DNA of 8,878 nucleotides, from contig CAZOAR010000071.1 in assembly GCA_964577985.1 (NCBI GenBank), positions 1 through 8,878 of the forward strand. Direction: 5' to 3'. Source of the stretch: CAZOAR01 sp964577985 (GTDB lineage Bacteria > Gemmatimonadota > CAZMKB01 > CAZNLH01). The notes beneath the pieces were generated by a model that was not told the origin of the DNA, did no database searches, and saw only the letters and a list, made by a program, of their open reading frames with translations. Below, piece by piece: positions 1 to 6,943 of this stretch (its first letter is position 1; the number at the start of each line of letters is the position of its first letter). Position numbers and translations under genes: made by a program.

Positions 1-19
1 CCATCGCACAATCAGGCCG

Positions 20-38
20 ATTCCGGACAAGCCGGAAT
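20..38. repeat. Short palindrome (REP-like hairpin) upstream of pepF
   Basis: ATTCCGG (20-26) and CCGGAAT (32-38) form a perfect 7-bp stem around the loop ACAAG. No T-run follows on either strand, so it is not a classic intrinsic terminator. Palindromes of this shape, followed by GAC as here, are commonly dispersed in intergenic regions of many bacterial genomes. A REP-like repeat is therefore the likeliest reading, but only one copy is visible. The rest of 1-119 shows no gene. Confidence 0.4.
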
Positions 39-119
39 GACACGCAAGAATTGAGGAAACTCCACTCCGAAATACCTTGACAACAATCACGCCAACACGA
101 CATTTAGAGGTGTTAACCT

Positions 120-2033
120 ATGAGAAAGGAGCACAGATTGAGGATCAAGAGAGCCTGCATCTCCATCACAGCCGCACTGTTATTGTCGTTTCTCCAATTC
201 CTCGCGCCACGCCTGATAGATGCTCAGCAAACGGAAAAAGTACCGACCCGGAGAGAAATCCCGGTCGAATTCACGTGGGATCTCTCCATTCTGTTCGGTT
301 CGGACGAGGAGTGGGAGGCGGCGTATTCCAGGGCCTCAGAGAAGATCGATGAGATCTCCCGATTTAAGGGTCAGCTTGATATATCAGGCACTAACCTGTT
401 CAACTGCTTGACGTTAAAAGATGAGATCGGCGTCATGATGGATAGACTCTCCTCTTATGCCAATCGTAAGAGAGACGTCGACCTCAGTAATACAACCTAC
501 CAGGCTATGAATCAGCGAATGCAGAGCCTGCAGACAAAACGATTTCACGCTATAGCCTTTGTTGAGCCGGAAATTACTGCTATTGACAATGAGGTACTTG
601 CTAAATTAACCAAACAGGAAACACGCCTTTCCCTCTATAGCCACTATCTGGAAGACCTTGCGCGCATGAAGGTTCACATACTTCCCGTCGAACAGGAAGA
701 ACTTCTTTCTCTCCTGAGGGAGGTCTCACTGGGAACGGAAGCGGCGTTCGGGATGCTTGTAAACGCCGACTTTCGATGGGGCAATATCCAGGACGACAAG
801 GGGCAGGACGTGGAGATGTCTCGTACACGATATCTCCTTTATATGTCCTCTCCAGACCGTCGCCTCCGTCGCGATGCCTATAAAGAGCTTTACGTCCCTT
901 TCGGAAATCATTTGAACACTCTGACATCGCTTCTTGTTACCAACCTGAGGAAGGACATCTTCTACACAAGGGCAAGGCAGTATGACAACTCTCTCGAGGC
1001 CGCGCTTTACGGCCCGAATATACCGACAACCGTCTATCGCAATCTCATCAGCACCGTGAACGGCAATCTCGAGCCTCTCCAACGCTGGGCGGCAATAAAG
1101 AAACACGTCCTGAATGTCGAGGAACTCCACCCATATGATACGTATGCGCCGCTCTTCCCGGAATCGGAGAGACATTACACGTACCAGGAGGCCCAGGCGA
1201 TTATCAGGGGCGCACTCGAGCCACTCGGACCGGAGGTAGCAGACATCCTGGACAGGGCGTTCTCCGAGAGATGGATAGACGTATACGAGAACGTCGGAAA
1301 GGAGGACGGCGCCTACTCCTCAGGCGTCTATGGCGTACATCCATATATATTGATGAACTTCAACGGCACATTGAGTTCGGTATTCACACTCGCCCATGAA
1401 CTGGGCCACTCGATTCATTCGTATCTGTCGTCCGCCGCGCAGCCTTACGTTTACAGCAGCTACGCGACATTCAACGCTGAGGTGGCCTCGATAACAAACG
1501 AGGCGCTGCTCATGAACTACCTGCTCGAGAACGCGGGGACAGACGTCGAGAAACTGACGCTGCTGCGGCAGTATATCCAGGACATCGGCAGCACCTTCTA
1601 CAGGCAGGCGCGATTCGCGGAATTCGAACTCCTGATCCACGAGAAGATCGAGCATGAGGAGCCTCTCACGCATGAAACAATGAACCGACTCTTCGGCGAC
1701 ATCTATCAAAAGTACTGGGGCCCCGAGATGGTCGTGGATGAGGAGGAGAGGCTCTCGTGGGCCAGAATTCCACATTTCTATTACAATTACTACGTTTACA
1801 GTTACGCCACATCGTTCGCCGCCTCGCAGTTGATCGCCAGGAAGATAAGGGAGGAAGGAAAACCTGCCGTGGACGATTACCTGAGATTCCTGAGGAGCGG
1901 CGCGTCTGATTATCCGATAGAACTGCTCAAAATCGCCGGTGTGGATATGTCGACACCGACACCGATCGAGGCCACGGCGGCAAGGATGGATGAACTGCTC
2001 GACCAGATGGAAAAGATCCTCTCGAAACAATGA
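120..2033 (+). CDS. pepF: Exported oligoendopeptidase F (M3 family zinc metallopeptidase)
   Basis: This 637-residue protein is a zinc oligopeptidase of the M3B/PepF family, expected to cut short peptides. The zinc site is clear: HELGH at 426-430 supplies two histidines and the catalytic Glu427, and Glu454 in FNAEVAS is the expected third ligand. The downstream PHFYYNYYVY block (551-560) holds the conserved His552 and tyrosines that bind substrate in this family. The N-terminal half (about 45-340) matches the helical M3 oligoendopeptidase region. Residues 1-35 look like a signal peptide: a basic stretch RKEHRLRIKR, a hydrophobic core ISITAALLLSFLQFLAP, and a plausible cleavage after LIDA. Most PepF proteins are cytosolic, so this copy probably works in the periplasm or at the envelope. 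AGAGGTG lies 7 bases before the ATG and supports the start. GC is lower in the 5' half (about 45% over 481-660) than in the 3' half (about 58% over 1441-1620). Confidence 0.93.
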   Translation: MRKEHRLRIKRACISITAALLLSFLQFLAPRLIDAQQTEKVPTRREIPVEFTWDLSILFGSDEEWEAAYSRASEKIDEISRFKGQLDISGTNLFNCLTLKDEIGVMMDRLSSYANRKRDVDLSNTTYQAMNQRMQSLQTKRFHAIAFVEPEITAIDNEVLAKLTKQETRLSLYSHYLEDLARMKVHILPVEQEELLSLLREVSLGTEAAFGMLVNADFRWGNIQDDKGQDVEMSRTRYLLYMSSPDRRLRRDAYKELYVPFGNHLNTLTSLLVTNLRKDIFYTRARQYDNSLEAALYGPNIPTTVYRNLISTVNGNLEPLQRWAAIKKHVLNVEELHPYDTYAPLFPESERHYTYQEAQAIIRGALEPLGPEVADILDRAFSERWIDVYENVGKEDGAYSSGVYGVHPYILMNFNGTLSSVFTLAHELGHSIHSYLSSAAQPYVYSSYATFNAEVASITNEALLMNYLLENAGTDVEKLTLLRQYIQDIGSTFYRQARFAEFELLIHEKIEHEEPLTHETMNRLFGDIYQKYWGPEMVVDEEERLSWARIPHFYYNYYVYSYATSFAASQLIARKIREEGKPAVDDYLRFLRSGASDYPIELLKIAGVDMSTPTPIEATAARMDELLDQMEKILSKQ

Positions 2034-2104
2034 TAATGCCTTACTCCCTGCCCCGGAGAAGGGCCATCTACTTCCTCACGCCGGAGAGACGGCATTATTT
2101 TCTT
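2033..2104 (+). terminator. Terminator-like inverted repeat after pepF
   Basis: ATAATGCC (2033-2040) pairs perfectly with GGCATTAT (2091-2098). An inner CTCC (2044-2047) can pair with GGAG (2083-2086). A T-rich stretch, TTTCTT (2099-2104), follows. The outer stem starts at the pepF stop codon and the end abuts the next promoter, a sensible place to stop transcription. The long intervening segment (50 bases) makes it atypical. Confidence 0.38.
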
Positions 2105-2131
2105 GACAATGCCCCGAAAAGAGGATAGAGT
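2103..2131 (+). promoter_or_regulatory. Sigma70-type promoter for the DUF6588/lipoprotein operon
   Basis: A perfect -35 hexamer TTGACA (2103-2108) is followed after 17 bases by TAGAGT (2126-2131), four of six matches to TATAAT. Transcription would start near 2138 and give a leader of about 100 bases before the ATG at 2238. An inverted repeat overlaps this region: TGCCCCG (2110-2116) lies inside the spacer and CGGGGCA (2154-2160) just past the predicted start. It could be an operator, or simply chance. The rest of the leader shows no open frame of note. Confidence 0.55.
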
Positions 2132-2224
2132 CGTCTCGATTGTCCGGCATATCCGGGGCAGCGATGGCTGCTCTCTGCCGTGTCCAGATTGACAGAGTAG
2201 ATCCACGCAACTGTTCAACTCTCG

Positions 2225-2231
2225 AAAGGAG
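2225..2231 (+). promoter_or_regulatory. Ribosome binding site of the DUF6588-like gene
   Basis: AAAGGAG sits 6 bases before the ATG at 2238. It fixes the start, which also places a complete signal peptide at the N terminus. Confidence 0.7.
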
Positions 2232-2237
2232 ACACCC

Positions 2238-3128
2238 ATGAAACGATGGGCCCTGCTCGCGACCTGGATCGTCCTCTTGACGATGATAACTCAACCGATC
2301 AACGCGCTTGAACTGGAGGACCTGATATCGAGATACACGTCGGAGACGAACGGGGAGGGCTACCTTCAGCCCCTTGCCGACGCTTTCGGCGCCAATCTCA
2401 ACAGCGGTCTCTTTCAGACCGCGAAGATCCATCAACTCGGTCTGAACATCAAGTTCGGGGCCGTGGGCATGCTCGCGCCCATCGGAGAGGACCGCAAGAC
2501 CTTCAGCGCCAGCACTGAATGGGATTCCGGCGAGCAGCAGACGATCGAGGCCCCGACCGTCTTCGGTGAAACCTCCACGGCTTCGGCCACAAGGTCTGAC
2601 AGCACGGAATACGAGTTCCCCGCCGGCCTCGGCGTTGACAGGTTTCCGCTTGTCGTCCCGCAGTTGACCGTGGGATCAATCCGTGGGACAGAGGCCACGC
2701 TGCGCTATTTCCAGATGACGGTCGGAAAAGGGGTGGGCGACGTAAAGCTTTTCGGCTTCGGTGTCAGACACAGCATAAGCCAGTACCTCAAGAAGCCCCC
2801 TCTCGACCTGGCGGCGAGCTTTTTTTTCCAGACATTCGATGTGGGTGATATCGTGAGTGCGAAGACCACATACTTCGGGCTGCAGGGGAGTGTGGAGAGA
2901 GGTCCCCTGACGATCTATGGCGGTCCAGCGCTCGAGACGAGCAGCCTCGACATCTCCTACACGAGCGACACGAATACCGCCGTCGATTTCAACATGGACG
3001 GATCGAATTCGTTCCGCTTCACCATAGGAGCGGCACTGAATATCCTTATTCTAAGGGCGAACATCGATTATAACATCGCCTCCCAGAGCACGTTCTCCTT
3101 CGGACTCGGGCTCGGGTCGGTGCTGTAA
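2238..3128 (+). CDS. DUF6588-like outer-membrane beta-barrel protein
   Basis: This 296-residue protein is probably exported and inserted in the outer membrane; its function is unknown. Residues 1-23 form a signal peptide (MKRW, then the core ALLATWIVLLTMI, cleavage after INA). The mature part resembles DUF6588: an N-terminal YLQPLADAFGANLNSGLF segment (42-59), an EAPTVFG motif (104-110), FPAGLG (127-132), VPQLTVG (140-146) and GTEATLRYF (150-158). After this come alternating short amphipathic strands ending in FSFGLGLGSVL (286-296), typical of a barrel with its last strand at the C terminus. The family name is recalled from motif style, not from a search. AAAGGAG (2225-2231) lies 6 bases before the ATG. 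The lipoprotein gene follows after 40 bases and is probably in the same operon. A run of eight T (2820-2827) inside the gene encodes Phe195-197 and is a possible slippage site. Confidence 0.78.
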   Translation: MKRWALLATWIVLLTMITQPINALELEDLISRYTSETNGEGYLQPLADAFGANLNSGLFQTAKIHQLGLNIKFGAVGMLAPIGEDRKTFSASTEWDSGEQQTIEAPTVFGETSTASATRSDSTEYEFPAGLGVDRFPLVVPQLTVGSIRGTEATLRYFQMTVGKGVGDVKLFGFGVRHSISQYLKKPPLDLAASFFFQTFDVGDIVSAKTTYFGLQGSVERGPLTIYGGPALETSSLDISYTSDTNTAVDFNMDGSNSFRFTIGAALNILILRANIDYNIASQSTFSFGLGLGSVL

Positions 3129-3168
3129 AATGAAACAGAACAAAACACACGGATCGAGAGGTGCCAGG

Positions 3169-3777
3169 ATGAAAAGATTGATAATTGCAGGTCTACTGCT
3201 GAGTGTGCCGCTTGTCATGGGATGTGAGAAGATGTTCTACAGTTTTCTAATCTCCTTCCCTGTCTCCAAGACCTTCGAGGTCGATCAACCGGGGAGCTTT
3301 GGCGGCAACGCGACCTACAGCGTCCAGGATATAAATGATGCGCTGGACAAGCCAGGCGACACAGAGGTCCCGGACAATGGCATCAGTATCGAATCCCTTT
3401 CTCTGAGGATCGAGACCAGGGAGGGAAACGCGGCGACGGGGGCTACTGTATCAGGAACCGTACTGAATACGGAGACTTCGCAATGGGACATGGTCTTCTC
3501 AGACTTCTTCATTCCCATTCCGGATAGTGTTGGCGAGGACACAACCGTTGTCATACTCAACCTGGGAAACGTCGGGATAACTACACTGCGGCAGCAGATA
3601 GAGGCCATCGTCACGGATGATCTCGCGGCGTCCAGTTTTCAGGTGGATTTCGAAGGTGATACCGAGCCATCGAACCAGCAGATAGTCGCCGGCATCACAC
3701 TCGTTATAAAAGGAACCAGCGAGGTCGAGCAGTGCCTCAACGCTTTCATGTCTTCCGGGGAATCGTGCGGAGACTGA
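3169..3777 (+). CDS. Small predicted lipoprotein of unknown function
   Basis: The frame is open from an ATG at 3130, but the ATG at 3169 is preferred. GAGAGGTG (3156-3163) precedes it by 5 bases, and only this start puts a normal lipoprotein signal at the N terminus. The resulting 202-residue protein begins MKRLIIAGLLLSVPLVMGC, with the lipobox LVMGC and lipidated Cys19 (Met at -2 is less usual). There is no Asp at +2, so by the E. coli rule it would go to the outer membrane; Glu follows Cys19. The mature part is acidic and rich in Thr, Ser and Val, and alternates short hydrophobic stretches, which suggests a beta-sandwich. Two C-terminal cysteines (189 and 200) could form a disulfide. I recognise no catalytic motif or named family. 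It follows the DUF6588-like gene by 40 bases, so a joint role at the outer membrane is plausible but unproven. Confidence 0.72.
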   Translation: MKRLIIAGLLLSVPLVMGCEKMFYSFLISFPVSKTFEVDQPGSFGGNATYSVQDINDALDKPGDTEVPDNGISIESLSLRIETREGNAATGATVSGTVLNTETSQWDMVFSDFFIPIPDSVGEDTTVVILNLGNVGITTLRQQIEAIVTDDLAASSFQVDFEGDTEPSNQQIVAGITLVIKGTSEVEQCLNAFMSSGESCGD

Positions 3778-3847
3778 TCGAGCTCGGAGAAGAAGAAGCA
3801 GGCCCGGGTGACACGGCAAACCGGCAATCAGTCACGGATTAGATGCC

Positions 3848-5215
3848 TCACGCGACATAGACCGTCTTGACGTTCACGAACTCCCTTATCCCGTAGTGGG
3901 ACAACTCGCGGCCGTATCCACTCTCCTTGACGCCGCCAAAGGGCAATCGAGAATCTGACCTGACGAAGGCGTTTACGAAGCAGCAGCCCGCCTCGAGTTC
4001 CTCCGCGGCTATCCGCTCCCCTCTCGTGTCGTCGCGCGTGAATACAGCGGCTCCGAGTCCGAAGACCGAATCATTGGCAACACGGATCGCCTCCCGCTCG
4101 TCGCGAACGGGAATAATCGAGGCGACCGGCCCGAACAGTTCCTCGTCGTAGGCCGGCATACCCTTTTCCACGGCAGTCAGCACAGTGGGAGGATAAAACG
4201 CCCCTTCTCCAGGTGGAATCTCTCCGCCCAGGAGGCACTTCGCACCTTTTTCGATGCTCTTTCTCACCTGTTCATGAAGCTCGTCCCTCAAGTCATGCCT
4301 CGCCTGCGGTCCGACGGTCGTATCCTCCTCCACAGGATCACCCATCTTTCGCGCCTTCATGAGTTGCACGAACCGACGCTCGAACTCTTCCCGGATCGAT
4401 GCCACCACAATGAAACGCTTTGCCGCGATACAACTCTGCCCCGCGTTGATGAGCCTGCTCGTGACGCACATCTCGACAGTACTGTCGAGATCCGCGTCCT
4501 CCAGGACGATGTATGGATCGCTACCGCCCAGTTCAAGAACCGATTTTTTCAGCATCTCACCGGCCTTCTTCGCCACCGCCCTGCCAGCGGGAGTGCTTCC
4601 CGTCAGCGTTACCGCCCTGACCAGCGGATTCTCTATCACCGCACCCACCTGCCCGCTGCCTATCAGCAGCGTCCGGAAGAGCCCATCCGGAAATCCCGCA
4701 TCTCTGAAGACCTCCTCGATTGCCAGCGCCGAACCCGGCACGTTCGAGGCATGCTTCAATATGCCCGCGTTGCCGGCCATGAGCGCGGGGGCCGCGAATC
4801 GAAACACCTGCCAGAAGGGAAAATTCCAGGGCATGACCGCCAGCACGACACCGAGCGGCTGAAAAGTCACGTAGCTCCTGCTGGCGTCGGTCTCCACTTC
4901 TTCCGCTCGCAGGAACTCCTCCGCGTTCTCGGCATAGTAATCACAGCATACGGCGCACTTCTCCACCTCCGCATGCCCATCAGCCAGCGGCTTACCCATC
5001 TCGAGCGCCATGACCCCCGCATACTCGTCGGCACCCTTGCGGAGCACATCCGCCGCTTTCGTCATAAGGTCCGCCCGCTCGCCGAAGTCCCTCTCCCGCC
5101 ATGCAAGGAACGCCTCGTGAGATCTTTCTATGGCCGCCTCCGTCTCTGTATGCGTCAGCTCCTCGTATGACTTCACGGTCTGTCCGGTCGCGGGATTGAC
5201 AACGTTCATCGTCAT
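3848..5215 (-). CDS. NAD(P)-dependent succinate-semialdehyde dehydrogenase (aldehyde dehydrogenase family)
   Basis: This 455-residue protein has the full aldehyde dehydrogenase fold and active site: Asn131 in PWNFPFWQ, cofactor-binding Lys154 in LKHAS, GSTPAG (206-211), Glu228 in ELGG, nucleophile Cys262 in NAGQSC, and Glu359 in EELFGPV. Its length near 455, the N-terminal NPATGQTV motif and LKHASNVPGSA fit the succinate-semialdehyde branch (GabD/Sad type), which oxidises succinate semialdehyde to succinate. NAD versus NADP preference cannot be settled by eye. Its ATG overlaps the TGA of the upstream ThDP enzyme in the sequence ATGA (5212-5215). The Shine-Dalgarno GGGAGG (5223-5228) lies in the last codons of that gene, 7 bases before the ATG. 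The two are therefore translationally coupled. If the partner decarboxylates 2-oxoglutarate, this enzyme would finish the conversion to succinate. Other semialdehydes remain possible substrates. The gene is convergent with the lipoprotein gene, 70 bases away. Confidence 0.9.
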   Translation of the reverse strand: MTMNVVNPATGQTVKSYEELTHTETEAAIERSHEAFLAWRERDFGERADLMTKAADVLRKGADEYAGVMALEMGKPLADGHAEVEKCAVCCDYYAENAEEFLRAEEVETDASRSYVTFQPLGVVLAVMPWNFPFWQVFRFAAPALMAGNAGILKHASNVPGSALAIEEVFRDAGFPDGLFRTLLIGSGQVGAVIENPLVRAVTLTGSTPAGRAVAKKAGEMLKKSVLELGGSDPYIVLEDADLDSTVEMCVTSRLINAGQSCIAAKRFIVVASIREEFERRFVQLMKARKMGDPVEEDTTVGPQARHDLRDELHEQVRKSIEKGAKCLLGGEIPPGEGAFYPPTVLTAVEKGMPAYDEELFGPVASIIPVRDEREAIRVANDSVFGLGAAVFTRDDTRGERIAAEELEAGCCFVNAFVRSDSRLPFGGVKESGYGRELSHYGIREFVNVKTVYVA

Positions 5216-6864
5216 GATCTGTCCTCCCAGTATCCTTTGAGTTTATCAACCAGTTCGTTGTTAACACCAGCATCCACCCTCACCTCCACCACGCTCAACC
5301 CTCTGCCTCTTATAGATTTTTCCAACTGACCCTTCAATTCCCCGAGGCTTTCCGGCCTGTATCCCTCGATGCCGAAGCTCTCCGTGTATGCCTTGAAGTC
5401 GGGGTTTCCTATCTTCGTGCAGACCGATCTGCCTCTTGACATCCTCTGCTTCCAGCTTATCAGGCCAAAGTCATCGTCGTTTACGATGACGACCGTCAGG
5501 TTGACCCCGAGCCTCTTCGCCGTCTCCAGTTCCTGTGAATTCATCAGGAACCCCCCGTCGCCCATGAGCGCCACAACCTGCCGTTCCGGGTCGGCGAGAG
5601 AGGCCGCTATACCTCCGGGCAGCGAGATGCCCATACTCGCCAGACCGTTGCTTATTATGCAGCCGTTTGGACAGCAGGTCGCGAAGTTCCGCGCGATCCA
5701 CATCTTGTGACTCCCTACGTCACTGATCAGGAGCCCACCGTCATCCATGACCTCCCTGATGATGTTCAGTGTACCGGGTATCGTAAACGCCTCGCCATCC
5801 TCCAGGTCATAAGATCTTATGTCTTCCATGATCCTGTCCCGTACCGGCTTGAACCACCCGGTGTCGAAATCGAGCTCACAATCGGCGAGTCTCCGGTCGA
5901 GTTCCCACATGGCCGCTGATGTATCTCCCGTCACCTCTACCTCCGGTTCATACTGCCTGTAGACCTCGGACGGCGTGAAATCGATGTGGATGATCGGCTT
6001 GTCACCCTGAGGATTCCACTTGCCGGGATTGTATTCGGCGATGTCATATCCGACGGTAATGACCAGGTCCGCCATCTCCACCGCCTCCATGACATAATCC
6101 TTGAAGCCGAGCCCTATGCTTAGCAGAGACTCCCCCGACTTGTCAGAAACCGAGCCCTTGCCCATGAACGTGCAGGCGACGGGTATGCGGTGCTTTCTGA
6201 CGAACTCTCTCAGGTGCCGGCTGGCCAGTTTCCTGATCGCGCCGTTGCCGGCCAGTATAAGGGGCCGCCTCGCTCCCCGGAGGAGCTCCACGGTTCGGTC
6301 CATCGCCTTATAGTCCGGTCCCGGCCTTCGGACACGATTTCTCGGAAGTGGGTCTCTGTTCGCCTCCACTTCCATTTTCGCGACGTCCTCGGACAGCTCG
6401 ATGTGAGTCGCCCCGGGCTTTTCGGCCTCCGCCCGCTTGAACGCCTTTCGGACGACCTCGCAGACAACTTCCGGAGACTGTATCGCGGTGTTCCACTTTG
6501 TCACCGGCTTGAACATGTTTACTATGTCGAGATACTGGTGACTTTCATGGTGCAGGCGCGTCATGCCTCCCTGCGCGGTGATCGCCACTACCGGTGCCTT
6601 GTCCATGTTGGCGTCGGCGACGCCCGTGATGAGGTTTGTCGCACCTGGTCCAAGGGTGGCCAGACAGACGCCTGCCCGTCCCGTCAGTCTGCCCCAGACA
6701 TTCGCCATGAACGCGGCGCCCTGTTCATGCCTGCACGGTACGAACTGGACGGCTGAACTCTCGAGCGAGAAGAGGAGGTCTTCGTTCTCCTCTCCCGGCA
6801 CGCCGAACACGTATCGCACACCTTCGTTCTCCAGGCATCTTACGAATATGTCCGAGACCTTCAT
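5212..6864 (-). CDS. Acetolactate synthase large subunit-like ThDP enzyme, candidate 2-oxoglutarate decarboxylase
   Basis: This 550-residue protein has the three-domain layout of ThDP-dependent 2-oxo acid enzymes. The N-terminal pyrimidine-binding domain (1-165) has GVPGEEN (21-27) and the cofactor-activating Glu47 in RHEQGAAF. The central domain (about 185-335) includes LILAGNGA (202-209). The C-terminal pyrophosphate domain (about 360-530) holds GDG (435-437) and, 26 residues on, Asn462-Asp463 of the metal/ThDP motif (ND in place of the classic NN, common in this subgroup). By homology it would be called acetolactate synthase. However, no small regulatory subunit or acetolactate decarboxylase is adjacent, and it overlaps a succinate-semialdehyde dehydrogenase gene by 4 bases. 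This is the arrangement of the cyanobacterial 2-oxoglutarate decarboxylase, long annotated as acetolactate synthase. The segment HHESHQYLDIVNMFKPVTKW, starting at 105, recalls that subgroup from memory. Family membership is firm; the substrate is inferred. AAGGAG (6873-6878) lies 8 bases before the ATG. Confidence 0.88.
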   Translation of the reverse strand: MKVSDIFVRCLENEGVRYVFGVPGEENEDLLFSLESSAVQFVPCRHEQGAAFMANVWGRLTGRAGVCLATLGPGATNLITGVADANMDKAPVVAITAQGGMTRLHHESHQYLDIVNMFKPVTKWNTAIQSPEVVCEVVRKAFKRAEAEKPGATHIELSEDVAKMEVEANRDPLPRNRVRRPGPDYKAMDRTVELLRGARRPLILAGNGAIRKLASRHLREFVRKHRIPVACTFMGKGSVSDKSGESLLSIGLGFKDYVMEAVEMADLVITVGYDIAEYNPGKWNPQGDKPIIHIDFTPSEVYRQYEPEVEVTGDTSAAMWELDRRLADCELDFDTGWFKPVRDRIMEDIRSYDLEDGEAFTIPGTLNIIREVMDDGGLLISDVGSHKMWIARNFATCCPNGCIISNGLASMGISLPGGIAASLADPERQVVALMGDGGFLMNSQELETAKRLGVNLTVVIVNDDDFGLISWKQRMSRGRSVCTKIGNPDFKAYTESFGIEGYRPESLGELKGQLEKSIRGRGLSVVEVRVDAGVNNELVDKLKGYWEDRS

Positions 6865-6943
6865 CTATACAACTCCTTTGCTGCAACCAGCGACGGCCTT
6901 CCGTGGAGCATAACATGTCCCTGTAAAAGGCCTCGCCTGGCCG

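Noticed and set aside
77..105. Perfect TTGACA at 77-82 as promoter of pepF
   Set aside because: No acceptable -10 box follows at 16-18 bases. The implied transcript start would fall on or after the ribosome site (106-112), leaving no leader.
1320..2030. Minus-strand open frame of 236 codons
   Set aside because: It is antisense to the catalytic half of pepF and shows no protein family features.
3778..3847. Bidirectional terminator between the convergent lipoprotein and dehydrogenase genes
   Set aside because: Only a 5-bp outer stem (GTGAC 3808-3812 with GTCAC 3831-3835) and a 3-bp inner one can be drawn, with no T-run on either strand.
4274..5170. Plus-strand open frame of 298 codons
   Set aside because: It is the antisense shadow of the aldehyde dehydrogenase gene, whose active-site residues are all present on the minus strand.
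6921..6943. Terminator between the acetyltransferase and the ThDP enzyme
   Set aside because: On the minus strand GGCC-loop-GGCC followed by TTTT gives only a 4-bp stem, too weak to call.
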